Shown in pieces: positions 1 to 9,519 of a DNA stretch of 45,958 bases. The notes under the pieces are model-generated. The model was not told where the DNA came from, did no database searches, and worked only from the letters and a program-made list of their open reading frames with translations. The position numbers and the translations under genes were made by a program. Each line of letters starts with the position of its first letter. Position 1 is the first letter of the stretch. This stretch comes from Calditerrivibrio sp. (GTDB lineage: Bacteria; Chrysiogenota; Deferribacteres; Deferribacterales; Calditerrivibrionaceae), in assembly GCA_026415135.1 (NCBI GenBank), contig JAOAHS010000024.1, forward strand, positions 1-45,958, written 5' to 3'.

Positions 1-1754
1 ACCATGAAATATGATCCTGAAGCCGTCTTATAATCTTTTTCAAAAGGCATAACCTCAAGTAATGGTCTGACAGAGTTACCATAGTCCCTCGAATACCCAG
101 TCACCAAACAATCTGCTTCACCATTTAATACCATCATTGCACCAAAATAGTTGGTTACCTTTGTAAGCAAACGATAAGCTTCCACCTCAGTAACACCTTT
201 TCTTTGCCTTAGTTTAAAAAGATCTTTAGCATATTTATCCAATAGATCAGATTTTTCTGGATTTATAATCTCAATACCTTCCAGATTTATATTTAACCTA
301 TCAGCCATCTCTGTGATCTTGACTTCATTACCCAACAAAATAGGTTTACCAAAACCTTCATCCAAGACCTTAACAGCAGCTCTAATAATCTTTTCATACT
401 CACCTTCTGGGAACACAATCTTTTTTGGAGTAAATCTAGCCCTCTGAATGATCTGCCTTGTAAACTCTCTGGCAACAGAGAGCCTTGCCTCCAACTGATC
501 TTTATACTTATCCCAATCTGTGATAACAACCCTTGCTACGCCACTTTCTATAGCAGCTTTTGCTACTGCTGGTGCTACGGTGGTAAGTGCTCTTGGATCA
601 AAGGGTTTGGGTATCAAATAGTCCCTTCCGAATTCCAATTTTTTTACACCATAGGCTCTACATACAGATTCAGGAACATCTTGTTTGGCAAGCTCTGCTA
701 AAGCATAAACAGCAGCCATCTTCATCTCTTCTGTTATCTGCCTTGCTCTAACATCCAGTGCACCTCTAAAAATAAATGGGAAACCAAGAACATTATTTAC
801 CTGATTTGGGTAATCTGATCTACCGGTAGCAACTATAGCATCACCTCTCACCTCATAGACCTCCTCAGGTGTAATCTCCGGATCAGGGTTTGCCATAGCC
901 ATTATGATAGGATCCCTAGCCATCGATTTGACCATATTTTTTGTGACAGCTCCTTTAACGGATAATCCCAAAAACACATCAGCGCCATCCATGGCTTCTT
1001 CAAGGGTCCTTTTATCAGTCTCCGCTGCAAAAAATTCTTTGTATTTGTTCATCCCCTCTACCCTACCTTTATAAATTACCCCTTTTGTATCACATAGTAT
1101 GATGTTTTCTTTCTTTACTCCGGCTCTTATAATCAGATGTCCAGTGGCAATAGCGGATGCACCTGCACCGTTTATAACAACTTTTATTTGATCGATCTTT
1201 TTATGTACTAATTCTAAGGCGTTAATCAAAGCCGCTGTTGCAATAATTGCAGTTCCGTGCTGGTCATCATGAAACACAGGTATATTTAGCCTCTTTTTTA
1301 ACTCCTCTTCTATATAAAAACAATCAGGTGCCTTAATATCTTCAAGATTTATCCCTCCAAAAGTTGGTTCCAACAGTTCACATGCTTTTATGATATCATC
1401 GGGATTTTTAGAGTTTAACTCGATATCAAAAACATCCACATCAGCAAATCTTTTAAAAAGAACACCTTTACCCTCCATTACTGGTTTACCAGCAAGGGCA
1501 CCAATATCACCCAAACCCAAAACAGCAGTTCCATTTGAAACTACGGCTACGAGATTACCTTTAGCAGTGTACTCGTATGCCAGATCTGGATTTTGCTCTA
1601 TTTCTAAGCATGGATATGCTACTCCTGGTGAATAAGCCAAAGAAAGATCCCTCTGGGTAAGAGTAGGCTTAGTTGGAACCACCTCTATTTTCCCTTTTCT
1701 ACCAGTAGAATGATACAATAAAGCTTCTTCCTTAGTAAGCTTTTTTACACCCAT
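1..1754 (-). CDS. maeB: NADP-type malic enzyme with C-terminal phosphotransacetylase-like domain (3' end cut by window)
   Basis: The protein oxidatively decarboxylates malate to pyruvate, linking the TCA pool to pyruvate and NAD(P)H. Translating the minus strand from the ATG at 1754-1752 gives 584 residues before the window ends. It opens [15 protein letters not shown], has the malic-enzyme N-terminal core with [12 protein letters not shown] and [15 protein letters not shown], and [19 protein letters not shown]. The NAD(P)-binding part contains [12 protein letters not shown]. After about residue 440 the sequence ([20 protein letters not shown]) turns into a phosphotransacetylase-like domain, as in the roughly 750-residue MaeB family; in that family the domain is regulatory rather than catalytic. 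A GGAGG lies 8 bases before the ATG. The gene is divergent from deoC and has its own promoter at 1785-1813. The last part lies outside the window. Confidence 0.93.
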   Translation of the reverse strand, partial: MGVKKLTKEEALLYHSTGRKGKIEVVPTKPTLTQRDLSLAYSPGVAYPCLEIEQNPDLAYEYTAKGNLVAVVSNGTAVLGLGDIGALAGKPVMEGKGVLFKRFADVDVFDIELNSKNPDDIIKACELLEPTFGGINLEDIKAPDCFYIEEELKKRLNIPVFHDDQHGTAIIATAALINALELVHKKIDQIKVVINGAGASAIATGHLIIRAGVKKENIILCDTKGVIYKGRVEGMNKYKEFFAAETDKRTLEEAMDGADVFLGLSVKGAVTKNMVKSMARDPIIMAMANPDPEITPEEVYEVRGDAIVATGRSDYPNQVNNVLGFPFIFRGALDVRARQITEEMKMAAVYALAELAKQDVPESVCRAYGVKKLEFGRDYLIPKPFDPRALTTVAPAVAKAAIESGVARVVITDWDKYKDQLEARLSVAREFTRQIIQRARFTPKKIVFPEGEYEKIIRAAVKVLDEGFGKPILLGNEVKITEMADRLNINLEGIEIINPEKSDLLDKYAKDLFKLRQRKGVTEVEAYRLLTKVTNYFGAMMVLNGEADCLVTGYSRDYGNSVRPLLEVMPFEKDYKTASGSYFM

Positions 1755-1784
1755 ATTCAAACCTCCATTTTTGTAGTATAATCT

Positions 1785-1813
1785 ATTATATAGGGATATT
1801 ATATTAAAGTTAA
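1785..1813 (-). promoter_or_regulatory. Sigma-70-type promoter for maeB
   Basis: On the minus strand a -35 TTAACT (1813-1808) and a perfect -10 TATAAT (1790-1785) are separated by exactly 17 bases. Transcription would start near 1778, some 24 bases before the maeB ATG. The surrounding 115-base divergent region is very AT-rich, so alternative -10 registers exist. Confidence 0.55.
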
Positions 1814-1869
1814 CAAAATGTAAAGGAAAAAATCTTTGCTGATTAAAAAAATTTTAAAGAGAGATTCTT

Positions 1870-2526
1870 ATGAATGAAGCTGAAAGTATTATAGAAAAAA
1901 TCGATATAACTTATCTTAAACCAGACTTTACAAAAGATAAGGTTGCACTTTACGAAGATCTTTTTAGGAAATATAATTTTGCATCATTATGTATTCCTAT
2001 AAATTATTTGTTTGATGTAAAAGCAAAACTTGAAAATAAAAATAAGAAACTATGCACTGTAATAGGTTTTCCTTTTGGTTACGAATGTATCGAAACAAAG
2101 AAAAAACAAATAATTGATGCTCTTGATCAAGGGGTAGATGAACTTGATATTGTTTTCAATATAGCTAAATTTTTAGATAATGATTATTTGTATATTAAAA
2201 ATGAACTTGAATCGTTATTAAGTTTAACTAAAGATAAAACAACAAAGATAATAGTCGAAACTTACTATATAAGAGATATTAAATTGTTAAAAGCTGTAGA
2301 GTTAATCGCAGAAGCAAATGCAGATTTCGTAAAGACTTCAACAGGGTTCGCTCCAGAAGGAGCAAGGATAGAAGATATAGTATTGATTAAAAAAAATTTT
2401 GATGGTATAATTAAAATAAAAGCATCAGGAGGTATCAAAACATACGAAATGGCTAAAAGGTTTATAGAAGCTGGTGCTGACAGATTAGGCATGAGTGATG
2501 TTTCGGATATAATATCCAGGGTATGA
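1870..2526 (+). CDS. deoC: Deoxyribose-phosphate aldolase
   Basis: This class I aldolase splits 2-deoxyribose-5-phosphate into glyceraldehyde-3-phosphate and acetaldehyde in deoxynucleoside catabolism. The 218-residue product has the TIM-barrel landmarks of DERA: the Schiff-base lysine K155 in FVKTSTGF, the second lysine K184 in KIKASGGIK, and an ELDIV motif around residue 91-95. Its length matches the short bacterial DERAs. The ATG is preceded by AAAGAGAG at suitable spacing. Its stop overlaps the start of the Xer recombinase gene (ATG at 2523), so the two are probably translationally coupled. It is the first gene of a long plus-strand run reaching era. Confidence 0.93.
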   Translation: MNEAESIIEKIDITYLKPDFTKDKVALYEDLFRKYNFASLCIPINYLFDVKAKLENKNKKLCTVIGFPFGYECIETKKKQIIDALDQGVDELDIVFNIAKFLDNDYLYIKNELESLLSLTKDKTTKIIVETYYIRDIKLLKAVELIAEANADFVKTSTGFAPEGARIEDIVLIKKNFDGIIKIKASGGIKTYEMAKRFIEAGADRLGMSDVSDIISRV

Positions 2527-3413
2527 ATGAATTTGATAAGCTCTTAAAGAACTTCAAAAGCTATTTAAAATATGATCTTTCGTTATCAGAAAATTCTATT
2601 ATAGCCTACCTTAAAGATGCAGAAAATTTTTTATCATATAAAGGCACCTATAAAGTAAGTAATGATGACATAATCTCTTTCATGACTTTTCTTAGAAGAT
2701 CTGGATTATCAATAGAATCGATACTTAGAAAAATGTCCGGCCTATCAACTTTTTTTGACTTTTTAATCACAGAAAAGCTATTTGATAAAAACCCTGTTGA
2801 AAATATCAATAAGCCTAAAAAATGGGAAAAGCTACCTCACTTTCTTAATTTTGAAGAAGTAGAAGCCCTGTTAAATGCACCTGACAAAAGTTCTCCAATA
2901 GGATTTAGGGATTGCATGATATTAAAGACATTCTATTCTACCGGAGCTAGGGTTAGTGAACTTGTTAATATAAAGATATCTGATATAGACTTAAGAAGAG
3001 GTATTGTGTCTATTGTGGGAAAAGGATCTAAGCAAAGATTTTTACCCATTTATGAGTCCCTTCAAGAGGAGTTAAAATGCTATTTAGAAGTTAGACTTCA
3101 GTATTTTGTAAAAAATAGTGATAACGGCTACCTTTTTCTAAACAAAAACGGAACAAAATTGACAAGGGTTTTTTGTTGGATGCTTATAAAAAAGTATTGT
3201 CAAAAAGCTGGAATATCCAAAGATATATCCCCTCATACCCTAAGACACTCTTTTGCAACTCATCTTTTAACCAATGGGGCAGATTTAAGAACTATCCAAC
3301 TTTTACTTGGACATTCAGATATTTCCACAACTGAAATATACACACACATAACAGACAACAAAGCAAGAAATATCTTAGAACAGTTTCATCCAAGATTTAA
3401 AAAAAGATTATGA
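2523..3413 (+). CDS. xerD: Tyrosine recombinase XerC/XerD
   Basis: A site-specific recombinase of the Xer type, which in bacteria resolves chromosome dimers at dif. At 296 residues it has the family length: an N-terminal SAM-like core-binding domain (about 1-100) and a C-terminal catalytic domain. The full catalytic set is visible: R143 (STGARVSEL), K167 (GKGSKQR), H238 and R241 (HTLRHSF), H264 (LGHSDI) and the nucleophile Y273 (EIYTH). It sits between housekeeping genes, with 4-base overlaps on both sides, and shows no flanking att-like repeats, so I read it as a housekeeping Xer protein rather than a phage integrase. Whether it is XerC, XerD or a single XerH-like enzyme cannot be settled from this window. 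Confidence 0.88.
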   Translation: MNEFDKLLKNFKSYLKYDLSLSENSIIAYLKDAENFLSYKGTYKVSNDDIISFMTFLRRSGLSIESILRKMSGLSTFFDFLITEKLFDKNPVENINKPKKWEKLPHFLNFEEVEALLNAPDKSSPIGFRDCMILKTFYSTGARVSELVNIKISDIDLRRGIVSIVGKGSKQRFLPIYESLQEELKCYLEVRLQYFVKNSDNGYLFLNKNGTKLTRVFCWMLIKKYCQKAGISKDISPHTLRHSFATHLLTNGADLRTIQLLLGHSDISTTEIYTHITDNKARNILEQFHPRFKKRL

Positions 3414-6040
3414 AGATAGTGATAACCCATCATAATCCAGATTTTGACGCCTTTGCCAGTGCTTATGCAGCCCTTAAATACCACAACTGCGATAAAATAT
3501 TCATCAGTAATACAGTAGAAAGCAATTTGGCAAAGTACTTGGAAGATTTAGATTTTGGGATACCATATGCAAGGGTATCAGAAAAAAACATACTTGATTT
3601 CTCAGAAGATATCGAATTATTAGTGATTACCGATTGCAAAATGAGAAGTAGATTGAAGTATCTTGCAAATCTTATTGATAAATCAAAAAAAGTTATAATA
3701 TATGATCACCACCATACTGATAACATCGATATTACGGCTAATGAGTTGAACTTAGAAAAGATTGGTGCAACAACTTCTATAATTATTAGGAAGCTAAAAG
3801 ATGCTAAAATTCCATTTACAAAGGATGAAGCTACACTGCTAATGATGGGGATCTATGAGGATACCGGATTTTTAACATTTAACACAACCACTCCAATGGA
3901 TCTTATATGTGCTGCATACCTGCTCGAAAGAGGCGCAAATCTAAATTTTGTATCAGAATATGTAAAAAGAGAACTTAGTAAAGAACAGGTACTAATACTC
4001 AACGAACTTATAATTAACACTACAATATTGATGATTGATAAACTTTTTATTGGGATCACCTATGCTAATACCGATGAGTTTATGGGTGATATAGCTTTTC
4101 TAACTCATAAATTAATGGAGATGGAAAACTTTGATGCTCTTTTTGTTTTAGTAAGGGCAGGTGATAGAATTGTATTGGTTGGAAGAAGTAGAGCTGATAA
4201 GGTTGATGTCTCAAGAATTTTATACTATTTTGGTGGTGGAGGTCATCCTACTGCAGGTAGTGCCATTATAAAAGATATAACCCTTAATGAAGCCATACCT
4301 AAACTAAAAAATCTATTAAACGAACAGATTAACCCAATAAAGTTTGCCAAAGATCTTATGACTTCACCAGTAAAGTATGTTCACACTGGTCAAAAGATGT
4401 CTGATGCTTTAGAACTTTTTATGAAATACAATCTCAATATAATGCCTGTGGTTAAAGATAACAAAACATTAGGGTTAATTTTACGAAGAGATATACTCCA
4501 TGCCATAAAACATGAACTACATGAAGAACCTGTTGACTCAGTGATGCAGATTGAGTTTGAAGTAGCTTCTCCCAATACATCAGTGGAAGAGATAAAGGAT
4601 ATCATGTTATTGAAAAACCAAAAGATGGTGCCGATTGAAGAAAACGGTAAATTGGTGGGGGTTGTGACCCGAACAGATTTATTGAGATTGATGAAAGAAG
4701 AGATGATAAAGATGCCCCGTTTTGTTAATGAAAAAGCTGAAATTGCAGGTTTTTTTAAAACCAGAAATGTAAGTGAGCTTTTAAAAGATAGGCTACCAGA
4801 GGTATACTTCAATATTTTAAATGAGATAGGGATCATCGCAGACGAGTTAGGTTTAAATGCCTATGTTGTGGGAGGGTTCGTAAGGGATCTACTTATGAAA
4901 AATGAAAATTTCGATATAGATATCGTAGTGGAAATAAATGCCATACACCTTGCTAAGGAGTTTGCCAAAAAGAAAAATGGTAGAGTCTCTGTTCATGAAA
5001 AATTCAAAACTGCTGTTGTTATTCTACCCGACAAAATACGAATAGATTTTGCAACCGCAAGAACCGAATATTATAACATGCCAGCTTCTGCACCGGAAAT
5101 AGAGATATCTTCAATTAAAAATGATCTGTTTAGAAGGGATTTTACCATAAATGCTATGGCAATAAAGATAAATCATAAATCTTTTGGTACACTTCTTGAT
5201 TTTTATGGTGGACAAAGGGATATTATCGATAAAAAGATACGAGTACTTCACAATTTGAGCTTTATCGACGATCCTTCAAGGGGATTAAGGGCGATAAGAT
5301 TTGCCGTCAGATATGGTTTTGAGATAGGTCCCCACACTAATAAACTTTTAAAACATGCTGTTCATTTGAAACTTTTTGATAAAATAATTGGTAGCAGATT
5401 CTTCCTAGAAACTAAATATATCCTTAGTGAAGACAACTACTTAGACGGTGTGAAAATGTTGAATAATTATGGAATTATGAAATTTTATATAGAAAAATTT
5501 AAGTTAGATGACTTAAAGATACAAACCTTTGAAAACTTTGAAAAATACTATATTTGGTATTCTGTTCAATGCCAAAAATCTATAGAGCCCTACCTTGTGA
5601 GATTACTAATACTTTTCTCAGATCTCAAACTTTCAGAGTTTGAAAAGATATGTGATAGGTTTGATATGCCAAAAGACTTTAAAAAAGAGATTTGTAACGG
5701 TTTTTCCAGAAGCAAGTATATTGCAAATAAAATTAAGAAATCATCAAACCTAAAAAAATCAGACCTGTATCATTTACTTGACGGTTTAAAAGATGAATAT
5801 ATTTTATTTATGGCATCTGTGTTAGGTGATGAATATGAACATCATATTAGAGATTATTTAACTGAGATTAGAAACATAAGGCTTGAGATAAATGGTAATG
5901 ATCTGATAAACATAGGACTCAAACCATCTAAAAAGTTCCAAGAGATATTTAAAAGATTGACAATTATGAAGCTTGATGGAATAATAAAAAGTAAAGAAGA
6001 TGAACTAAAGTTTGCCAAGCAAATTTACGAGGAAAAATAA
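3410..6040 (+). CDS. DHH phosphoesterase - CBS pair - tRNA nucleotidyltransferase fusion
   Basis: This 876-residue multidomain protein joins three modules. Residues 1 to about 300 are a DHH/DHHA1 phosphoesterase (HHNPDFDAFAS, IYDHHHTDN, and the DHHA1 signature GGGGHPTAGS). About 310-430 is a tandem CBS pair (DLMTSPVKYVHTG, VDSVMQIEFEVASP), a probable adenosyl-ligand sensor. From about 480 on it is a class II poly(A) polymerase/CCA-adding head: VGGFVRDLL, the metal-binding DIDIVV, RRDFTINAMAI, then IDDPSRGLRAIRFAVRYGFE. It should add all or part of the 3' CCA to tRNAs; in some bacteria that task is split between CC-adding and A-adding enzymes, and I cannot tell which applies. The DHH part resembles nanoRNase/NrnA-like enzymes. 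It overlaps the Xer gene by 4 bases. Confidence 0.9.
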   Translation: MKIVITHHNPDFDAFASAYAALKYHNCDKIFISNTVESNLAKYLEDLDFGIPYARVSEKNILDFSEDIELLVITDCKMRSRLKYLANLIDKSKKVIIYDHHHTDNIDITANELNLEKIGATTSIIIRKLKDAKIPFTKDEATLLMMGIYEDTGFLTFNTTTPMDLICAAYLLERGANLNFVSEYVKRELSKEQVLILNELIINTTILMIDKLFIGITYANTDEFMGDIAFLTHKLMEMENFDALFVLVRAGDRIVLVGRSRADKVDVSRILYYFGGGGHPTAGSAIIKDITLNEAIPKLKNLLNEQINPIKFAKDLMTSPVKYVHTGQKMSDALELFMKYNLNIMPVVKDNKTLGLILRRDILHAIKHELHEEPVDSVMQIEFEVASPNTSVEEIKDIMLLKNQKMVPIEENGKLVGVVTRTDLLRLMKEEMIKMPRFVNEKAEIAGFFKTRNVSELLKDRLPEVYFNILNEIGIIADELGLNAYVVGGFVRDLLMKNENFDIDIVVEINAIHLAKEFAKKKNGRVSVHEKFKTAVVILPDKIRIDFATARTEYYNMPASAPEIEISSIKNDLFRRDFTINAMAIKINHKSFGTLLDFYGGQRDIIDKKIRVLHNLSFIDDPSRGLRAIRFAVRYGFEIGPHTNKLLKHAVHLKLFDKIIGSRFFLETKYILSEDNYLDGVKMLNNYGIMKFYIEKFKLDDLKIQTFENFEKYYIWYSVQCQKSIEPYLVRLLILFSDLKLSEFEKICDRFDMPKDFKKEICNGFSRSKYIANKIKKSSNLKKSDLYHLLDGLKDEYILFMASVLGDEYEHHIRDYLTEIRNIRLEINGNDLINIGLKPSKKFQEIFKRLTIMKLDGIIKSKEDELKFAKQIYEEK

Positions 6041-6041
6041 A

Positions 6042-6992
6042 ATGGTAACAAAGAAAATTTACGTTGATGAGTCTATAATACCCCAAATTACAGGGCCGGG
6101 AGATGAGTATATCAGAAAGATTATGTCAAAAATGGGGGTTGAAATTTTTATTAGGAGTGATGAAGTTGCTGTAACTGGTGATACAGACAAAACCAAAAAA
6201 ACAATAGATCTTTTGCTTCAGATTAAAGATATGGCCTTAGCAAAAGCTATCACAATATCTGACATTGAACATGCCATCAATATGGCAGATGCAGATGATA
6301 CATCTGTTATAAAAGAAGTTTTAACTGAGAAAATAAAAGTTTCTGGTAGAGCCAAAGAAGTTACTGCAAAAACGAAAAACCAAAAAAAATACATAGAATC
6401 CATAAGACAGAACGATATTGTTTTTGGTATTGGCCCTGCAGGTACTGGTAAAACTTATCTCGCAGTTGCCATGGCAGTTAATTATTATATTACAAAAAAA
6501 GTAAATAGGATTATATTAACAAGACCCGCTGTGGAAGCAGGTGAAAAATTAGGCTTTCTACCCGGTGATATTGCTGATAAGATTAATCCTTATTTGAGGC
6601 CACTTTACGATGCTCTTTACTACATGTTGGATTTTGAAAGGGTATCAGCTTTAATAGAAAAAGGGGTAATAGAACTTGCACCCCTTGCCTTTATGAGGGG
6701 TAGGACGCTTGATGATGCATTCATAATTCTGGATGAAGCCCAAAATACCACTATGGAACAGATGAAGATGTTTTTAACAAGGTTAGGATTTAATTCAAAG
6801 GCAGTTATCACAGGGGATATCACCCAAATAGATCTGCCCCAGGAAAAAAAATCTGGTCTTGTTTTGGTTAAAGATGTGCTAAAAAATATTAAAGGCATAG
6901 ATTTCGTTGAATTTACAAAGGTAGATGTGGTGAGAAACCCGATAGTACAGAAAATTATAAAAGCTTATGAAATATATGAAAATAAACCGTAG
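6042..6992 (+). CDS. phoH: PhoH family ATPase
   Basis: A PhoH-like P-loop ATPase, which in many bacteria sits next to ybeY and is linked to RNA metabolism; its exact reaction is not established. The 316-residue product has a KH-like N-terminal part, Walker A GIGPAGTGKT at residues 129-138 and a Walker B region FIILDEAQNTT near 225-235. I chose the ATG at 6042 because GAGGA stands 9 bases upstream. A longer reading from a TTG at 6012 would overlap the previous gene and has no ribosome binding site. The next gene, ybeY, follows after 12 bases. Confidence 0.92.
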   Translation: MVTKKIYVDESIIPQITGPGDEYIRKIMSKMGVEIFIRSDEVAVTGDTDKTKKTIDLLLQIKDMALAKAITISDIEHAINMADADDTSVIKEVLTEKIKVSGRAKEVTAKTKNQKKYIESIRQNDIVFGIGPAGTGKTYLAVAMAVNYYITKKVNRIILTRPAVEAGEKLGFLPGDIADKINPYLRPLYDALYYMLDFERVSALIEKGVIELAPLAFMRGRTLDDAFIILDEAQNTTMEQMKMFLTRLGFNSKAVITGDITQIDLPQEKKSGLVLVKDVLKNIKGIDFVEFTKVDVVRNPIVQKIIKAYEIYENKP

Positions 6993-7004
6993 AATGGATT
7001 AAAG

Positions 7005-7451
7005 ATGGATATTGTAATATTTATAGACAACGAAAAAAATTATTCTTATGATGAAGATATGTTTCACGATATTGCATACACTATTTTGAAGGATGAAAAA
7101 ATAAATTACCCTTACAATACAGCTGAAATATCACTTGTCCTAACAGATGATAGCGAGATCCAAGAAATAAATAGACTCTATAGAAAAATGGACAAACCCA
7201 CTGATGTGTTATCTTTCCCAATAAATGAATCAAAAAAACTAAGCTCTCAAATTTTAGGTGACATAGTGATCTCTATGGACAAAGTTAAAAGTCAGGCAAT
7301 AGAAAATGATTGTACAGAAAAAGAGGAGCTTGCGTTCCTTTTTATTCATGGGCTTTTGCACCTATTGGGTTATGACCATGAGGTGAGCGAAAAGGATGAA
7401 GAGGAGATGTTTGAACTTCAAGACTACTTCTTCGATAAATATTTTTCATAA
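7005..7451 (+). CDS. ybeY: Endoribonuclease YbeY (rRNA maturation factor)
   Basis: A metal-dependent endoribonuclease used in 16S rRNA 3' maturation and ribosome quality control. The 148-residue protein carries the family signature HGLLHLLGYDHE, whose three histidines bind zinc, and the upstream conserved PTDVLSFP. Length is typical. It follows phoH closely, the pairing seen across bacteria. No strong Shine-Dalgarno sequence precedes the ATG (GGATTAAAG), so translation may depend on coupling with phoH. Confidence 0.94.
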   Translation: MDIVIFIDNEKNYSYDEDMFHDIAYTILKDEKINYPYNTAEISLVLTDDSEIQEINRLYRKMDKPTDVLSFPINESKKLSSQILGDIVISMDKVKSQAIENDCTEKEELAFLFIHGLLHLLGYDHEVSEKDEEEMFELQDYFFDKYFS

Positions 7452-7521
7452 AAATATTATAGAATTTCTTGAAAAATATGTTAATATTTAATCAAGGAGG
7501 AAGTTAATAGAACCGCATAGT

Positions 7522-8220
7522 ATGAAGTCTAAAAGCTGGTGGAGGTCCCTGGGCTATGCCATCGAAGGGGTTTTATACGCCACCAAGACAGAAAAAAATC
7601 TAAAAATTCATATATCTATATCAATAGCCATACTATTTTTAGCTTTGTTCTTCAATCTAAAATTTTTGGAATATATCATACTTACCATCACTATATCATT
7701 AGTTATTGCAGCCGAGTTATTTAACACTGCCCTTGAATATTTAGTGGATGCTTTAATCAAAGAAAAATCTGATCTTGCAAAAAGGGTCAAGGATGTTAGT
7801 GCTGGGGCAGTATTGATTACAGCTTTTGGAGCAGTATTTGTTGGATATTTTGTGCTTTTCGAGAGAATTAAAAGTGCTTTAAGCTTTAACCTACAAAAAC
7901 TACCTAACCTTCCACATCACATAGCGGTAGTTTCCCTTGTAATAACTGTTGCTTTAGTGGTTGTAATAAAATCTATATTAGGTAGAGGGGAACCATTACA
8001 TGGTGGTATGCCTTCGGGACATGCAGCGGTATCCTTTTCAATACTTATTTCGATAATTTATCTAACGAAAGATGTAGCAGTGTCCCTTCTGGTATTTTTA
8101 CTATGTGTATTGGTTGCTGAATCAAGAGTCAGATTAAAAGTACATAGTACAGCAGAAGTAATCATTGGTGGCATATTGGGAGCTGGTGTAACTTTTGCTA
8201 TATTTAAAATTATATTGTGA
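7522..8220 (+). CDS. Undecaprenol/diacylglycerol kinase fused to a PAP2 phosphatase
   Basis: A membrane protein of 232 residues with two enzymatic halves. Residues 1 to about 118 are a complete DgkA/UdpK-type lipid kinase: N26 and H30 in EKNLKIH, E65 and N68 in AAELFNTALE, then KDVSAGAVLI, with three hydrophobic segments. Residues about 128-232 are a PAP2-type phosphatase: PSGH at 164-167 and SR-x5-H at 201-208, with E212 in place of the usual final Asp, and a weak first motif (KSILGRGEP). It could phosphorylate and dephosphorylate undecaprenyl or diacylglycerol lipids for cell-wall precursor recycling. The best AAGGAGG lies unusually far (about 20 bases) from the ATG, and no alternative start codon fits between them. 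Confidence 0.85.
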   Translation: MKSKSWWRSLGYAIEGVLYATKTEKNLKIHISISIAILFLALFFNLKFLEYIILTITISLVIAAELFNTALEYLVDALIKEKSDLAKRVKDVSAGAVLITAFGAVFVGYFVLFERIKSALSFNLQKLPNLPHHIAVVSLVITVALVVVIKSILGRGEPLHGGMPSGHAAVSFSILISIIYLTKDVAVSLLVFLLCVLVAESRVRLKVHSTAEVIIGGILGAGVTFAIFKIIL

Positions 8221-8231
8221 GGTGAAAAAAA

Positions 8232-9503
8232 GTGGACGTAGGCTCGGGTTATTTTATAGCAATATTCTTGTGTTTACTACTATCTGCATACTTTTCTGCT
8301 AGTGAAACTGCCCTAACCTCATTAAGCGAACTTAAAGCAAAACACATGATACAGGAGATGGGGGAAAGGGGTAAAATTTTAGAGTTGTGGCTTTTACATC
8401 CTAATAAAGTTCTGTACACCCTTTTAATTGGTAATAATATAGTAAATATATTGAGTTCAGTATTAGCAGCTGATGTAGCTTACAAGATATTTAAAGATAG
8501 CTCCATTGCTATTGTTACAGGAATAATGACAGTTTTGATAATATTTTTTGGAGAAATATTCCCCAAAACCTATGCAAAACATAACGCTGAAAAATTCAGC
8601 ATCTTTACTATGTATATTCTTAAAATATTTTTTTGGCTCTTTTACCCCTTTTCCTGGACGTTAAACAAGGTTGTTAAGGCACTCATAAAATTATTTGGTG
8701 GTAAAGTGGAAAATGAAGGACCTAAAATAACCGAAGACGAGTTAGAATTTCTAATCTCTATAGGTGAAAAAGAAGGTGTCTTGGAAAATCAGAAAAAAGA
8801 GATGCTTCATAATATATTTGAAATAAGTGAAACGTCGGTGAAAGAGATTATGGTACCTTTGAATGATGTTACAATGATTGAACTTTCAACACCCATTGAT
8901 GAAATAATAAACGTAATAGCCAAAACCGAATACTCCAGAATACCTGTATATGAAGACAACACTGACAATGTAATAGGTATATTGTATTCAAAAGACATCA
9001 TAAAATACGTGAACAAGGGCTTAGACAAGATCAATATTAAAAATATTCTTAAAAAACCCTATTTTGTTCCATCAACTAAAAGAATAGATGATCTACTCAG
9101 GGAGTTTCAGATAAATAGGATACACCTTGCTCTGGTAGTAGATGAGTATGGGAGCATAGATGGACTTATCACACTGGAAGATATTCTGGAAGAAATAGTT
9201 GGTGAAATCCGGGATGAATACGACAAAGAGGAAGAAGAAGATATAAAACAGATAGGGGAAGGTCAGTATATTATAAAGGGAAGGCTAAATATAGACGATT
9301 TCTGTGAGTATTTTAGTATTCAAAAAACAGAAGATATGGAACAGTATGAAACCATTAGTGGGCTAATATACGATCTGGCTGATAAAATACCTGAAGTTGG
9401 AGAAGAATATGTTTATGATGGCTATAAATATATCGTTGTAGAAAAGGATGGTCGAAAGATACAAAAGATAAAAATGATAAAAATTGAACCAAAACAGGAC
9501 TGA
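8232..9503 (+). CDS. CNNM/CorC (HlyC) family membrane protein
   Basis: A 423-residue integral membrane protein of the DUF21/CNNM-CBS-CorC architecture, a family implicated in magnesium or cobalt transport. The N-terminal DUF21 domain starts YFSASETALTSLSE and has several hydrophobic segments up to about residue 150. A CBS pair follows (VKEIMVPLNDVTMIE; IRIPVYEDNT-like segment SRIPVYEDN; LALVVDEYGSIDGLITLEDILEEIVGEI). The C-terminal 80 residues are the CorC_HlyC domain. The start is a GTG at 8232 preceded by GAGGTG; the previous gene ends 11 bases upstream. The ybeY-kinase-CorC-era order is a widespread cluster. Confidence 0.88.
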   Translation: MDVGSGYFIAIFLCLLLSAYFSASETALTSLSELKAKHMIQEMGERGKILELWLLHPNKVLYTLLIGNNIVNILSSVLAADVAYKIFKDSSIAIVTGIMTVLIIFFGEIFPKTYAKHNAEKFSIFTMYILKIFFWLFYPFSWTLNKVVKALIKLFGGKVENEGPKITEDELEFLISIGEKEGVLENQKKEMLHNIFEISETSVKEIMVPLNDVTMIELSTPIDEIINVIAKTEYSRIPVYEDNTDNVIGILYSKDIIKYVNKGLDKINIKNILKKPYFVPSTKRIDDLLREFQINRIHLALVVDEYGSIDGLITLEDILEEIVGEIRDEYDKEEEEDIKQIGEGQYIIKGRLNIDDFCEYFSIQKTEDMEQYETISGLIYDLADKIPEVGEEYVYDGYKYIVVEKDGRKIQKIKMIKIEPKQD

Positions 9504-9519
9504 TAAAGGAGTTTGTTAG

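Noticed and set aside
2523-3413. Tyrosine recombinase as sign of an integrated element
   Set aside because: It is embedded with 4-base overlaps in a housekeeping operon, has Xer length, and no att-like repeats or phage genes flank it.
7451-7489. Inverted repeat AAATATTA ... TAATATTT between ybeY and the kinase-phosphatase gene
   Set aside because: Only A/T pairs with a 22-base loop and no T-run in either direction; expected by chance at this composition.
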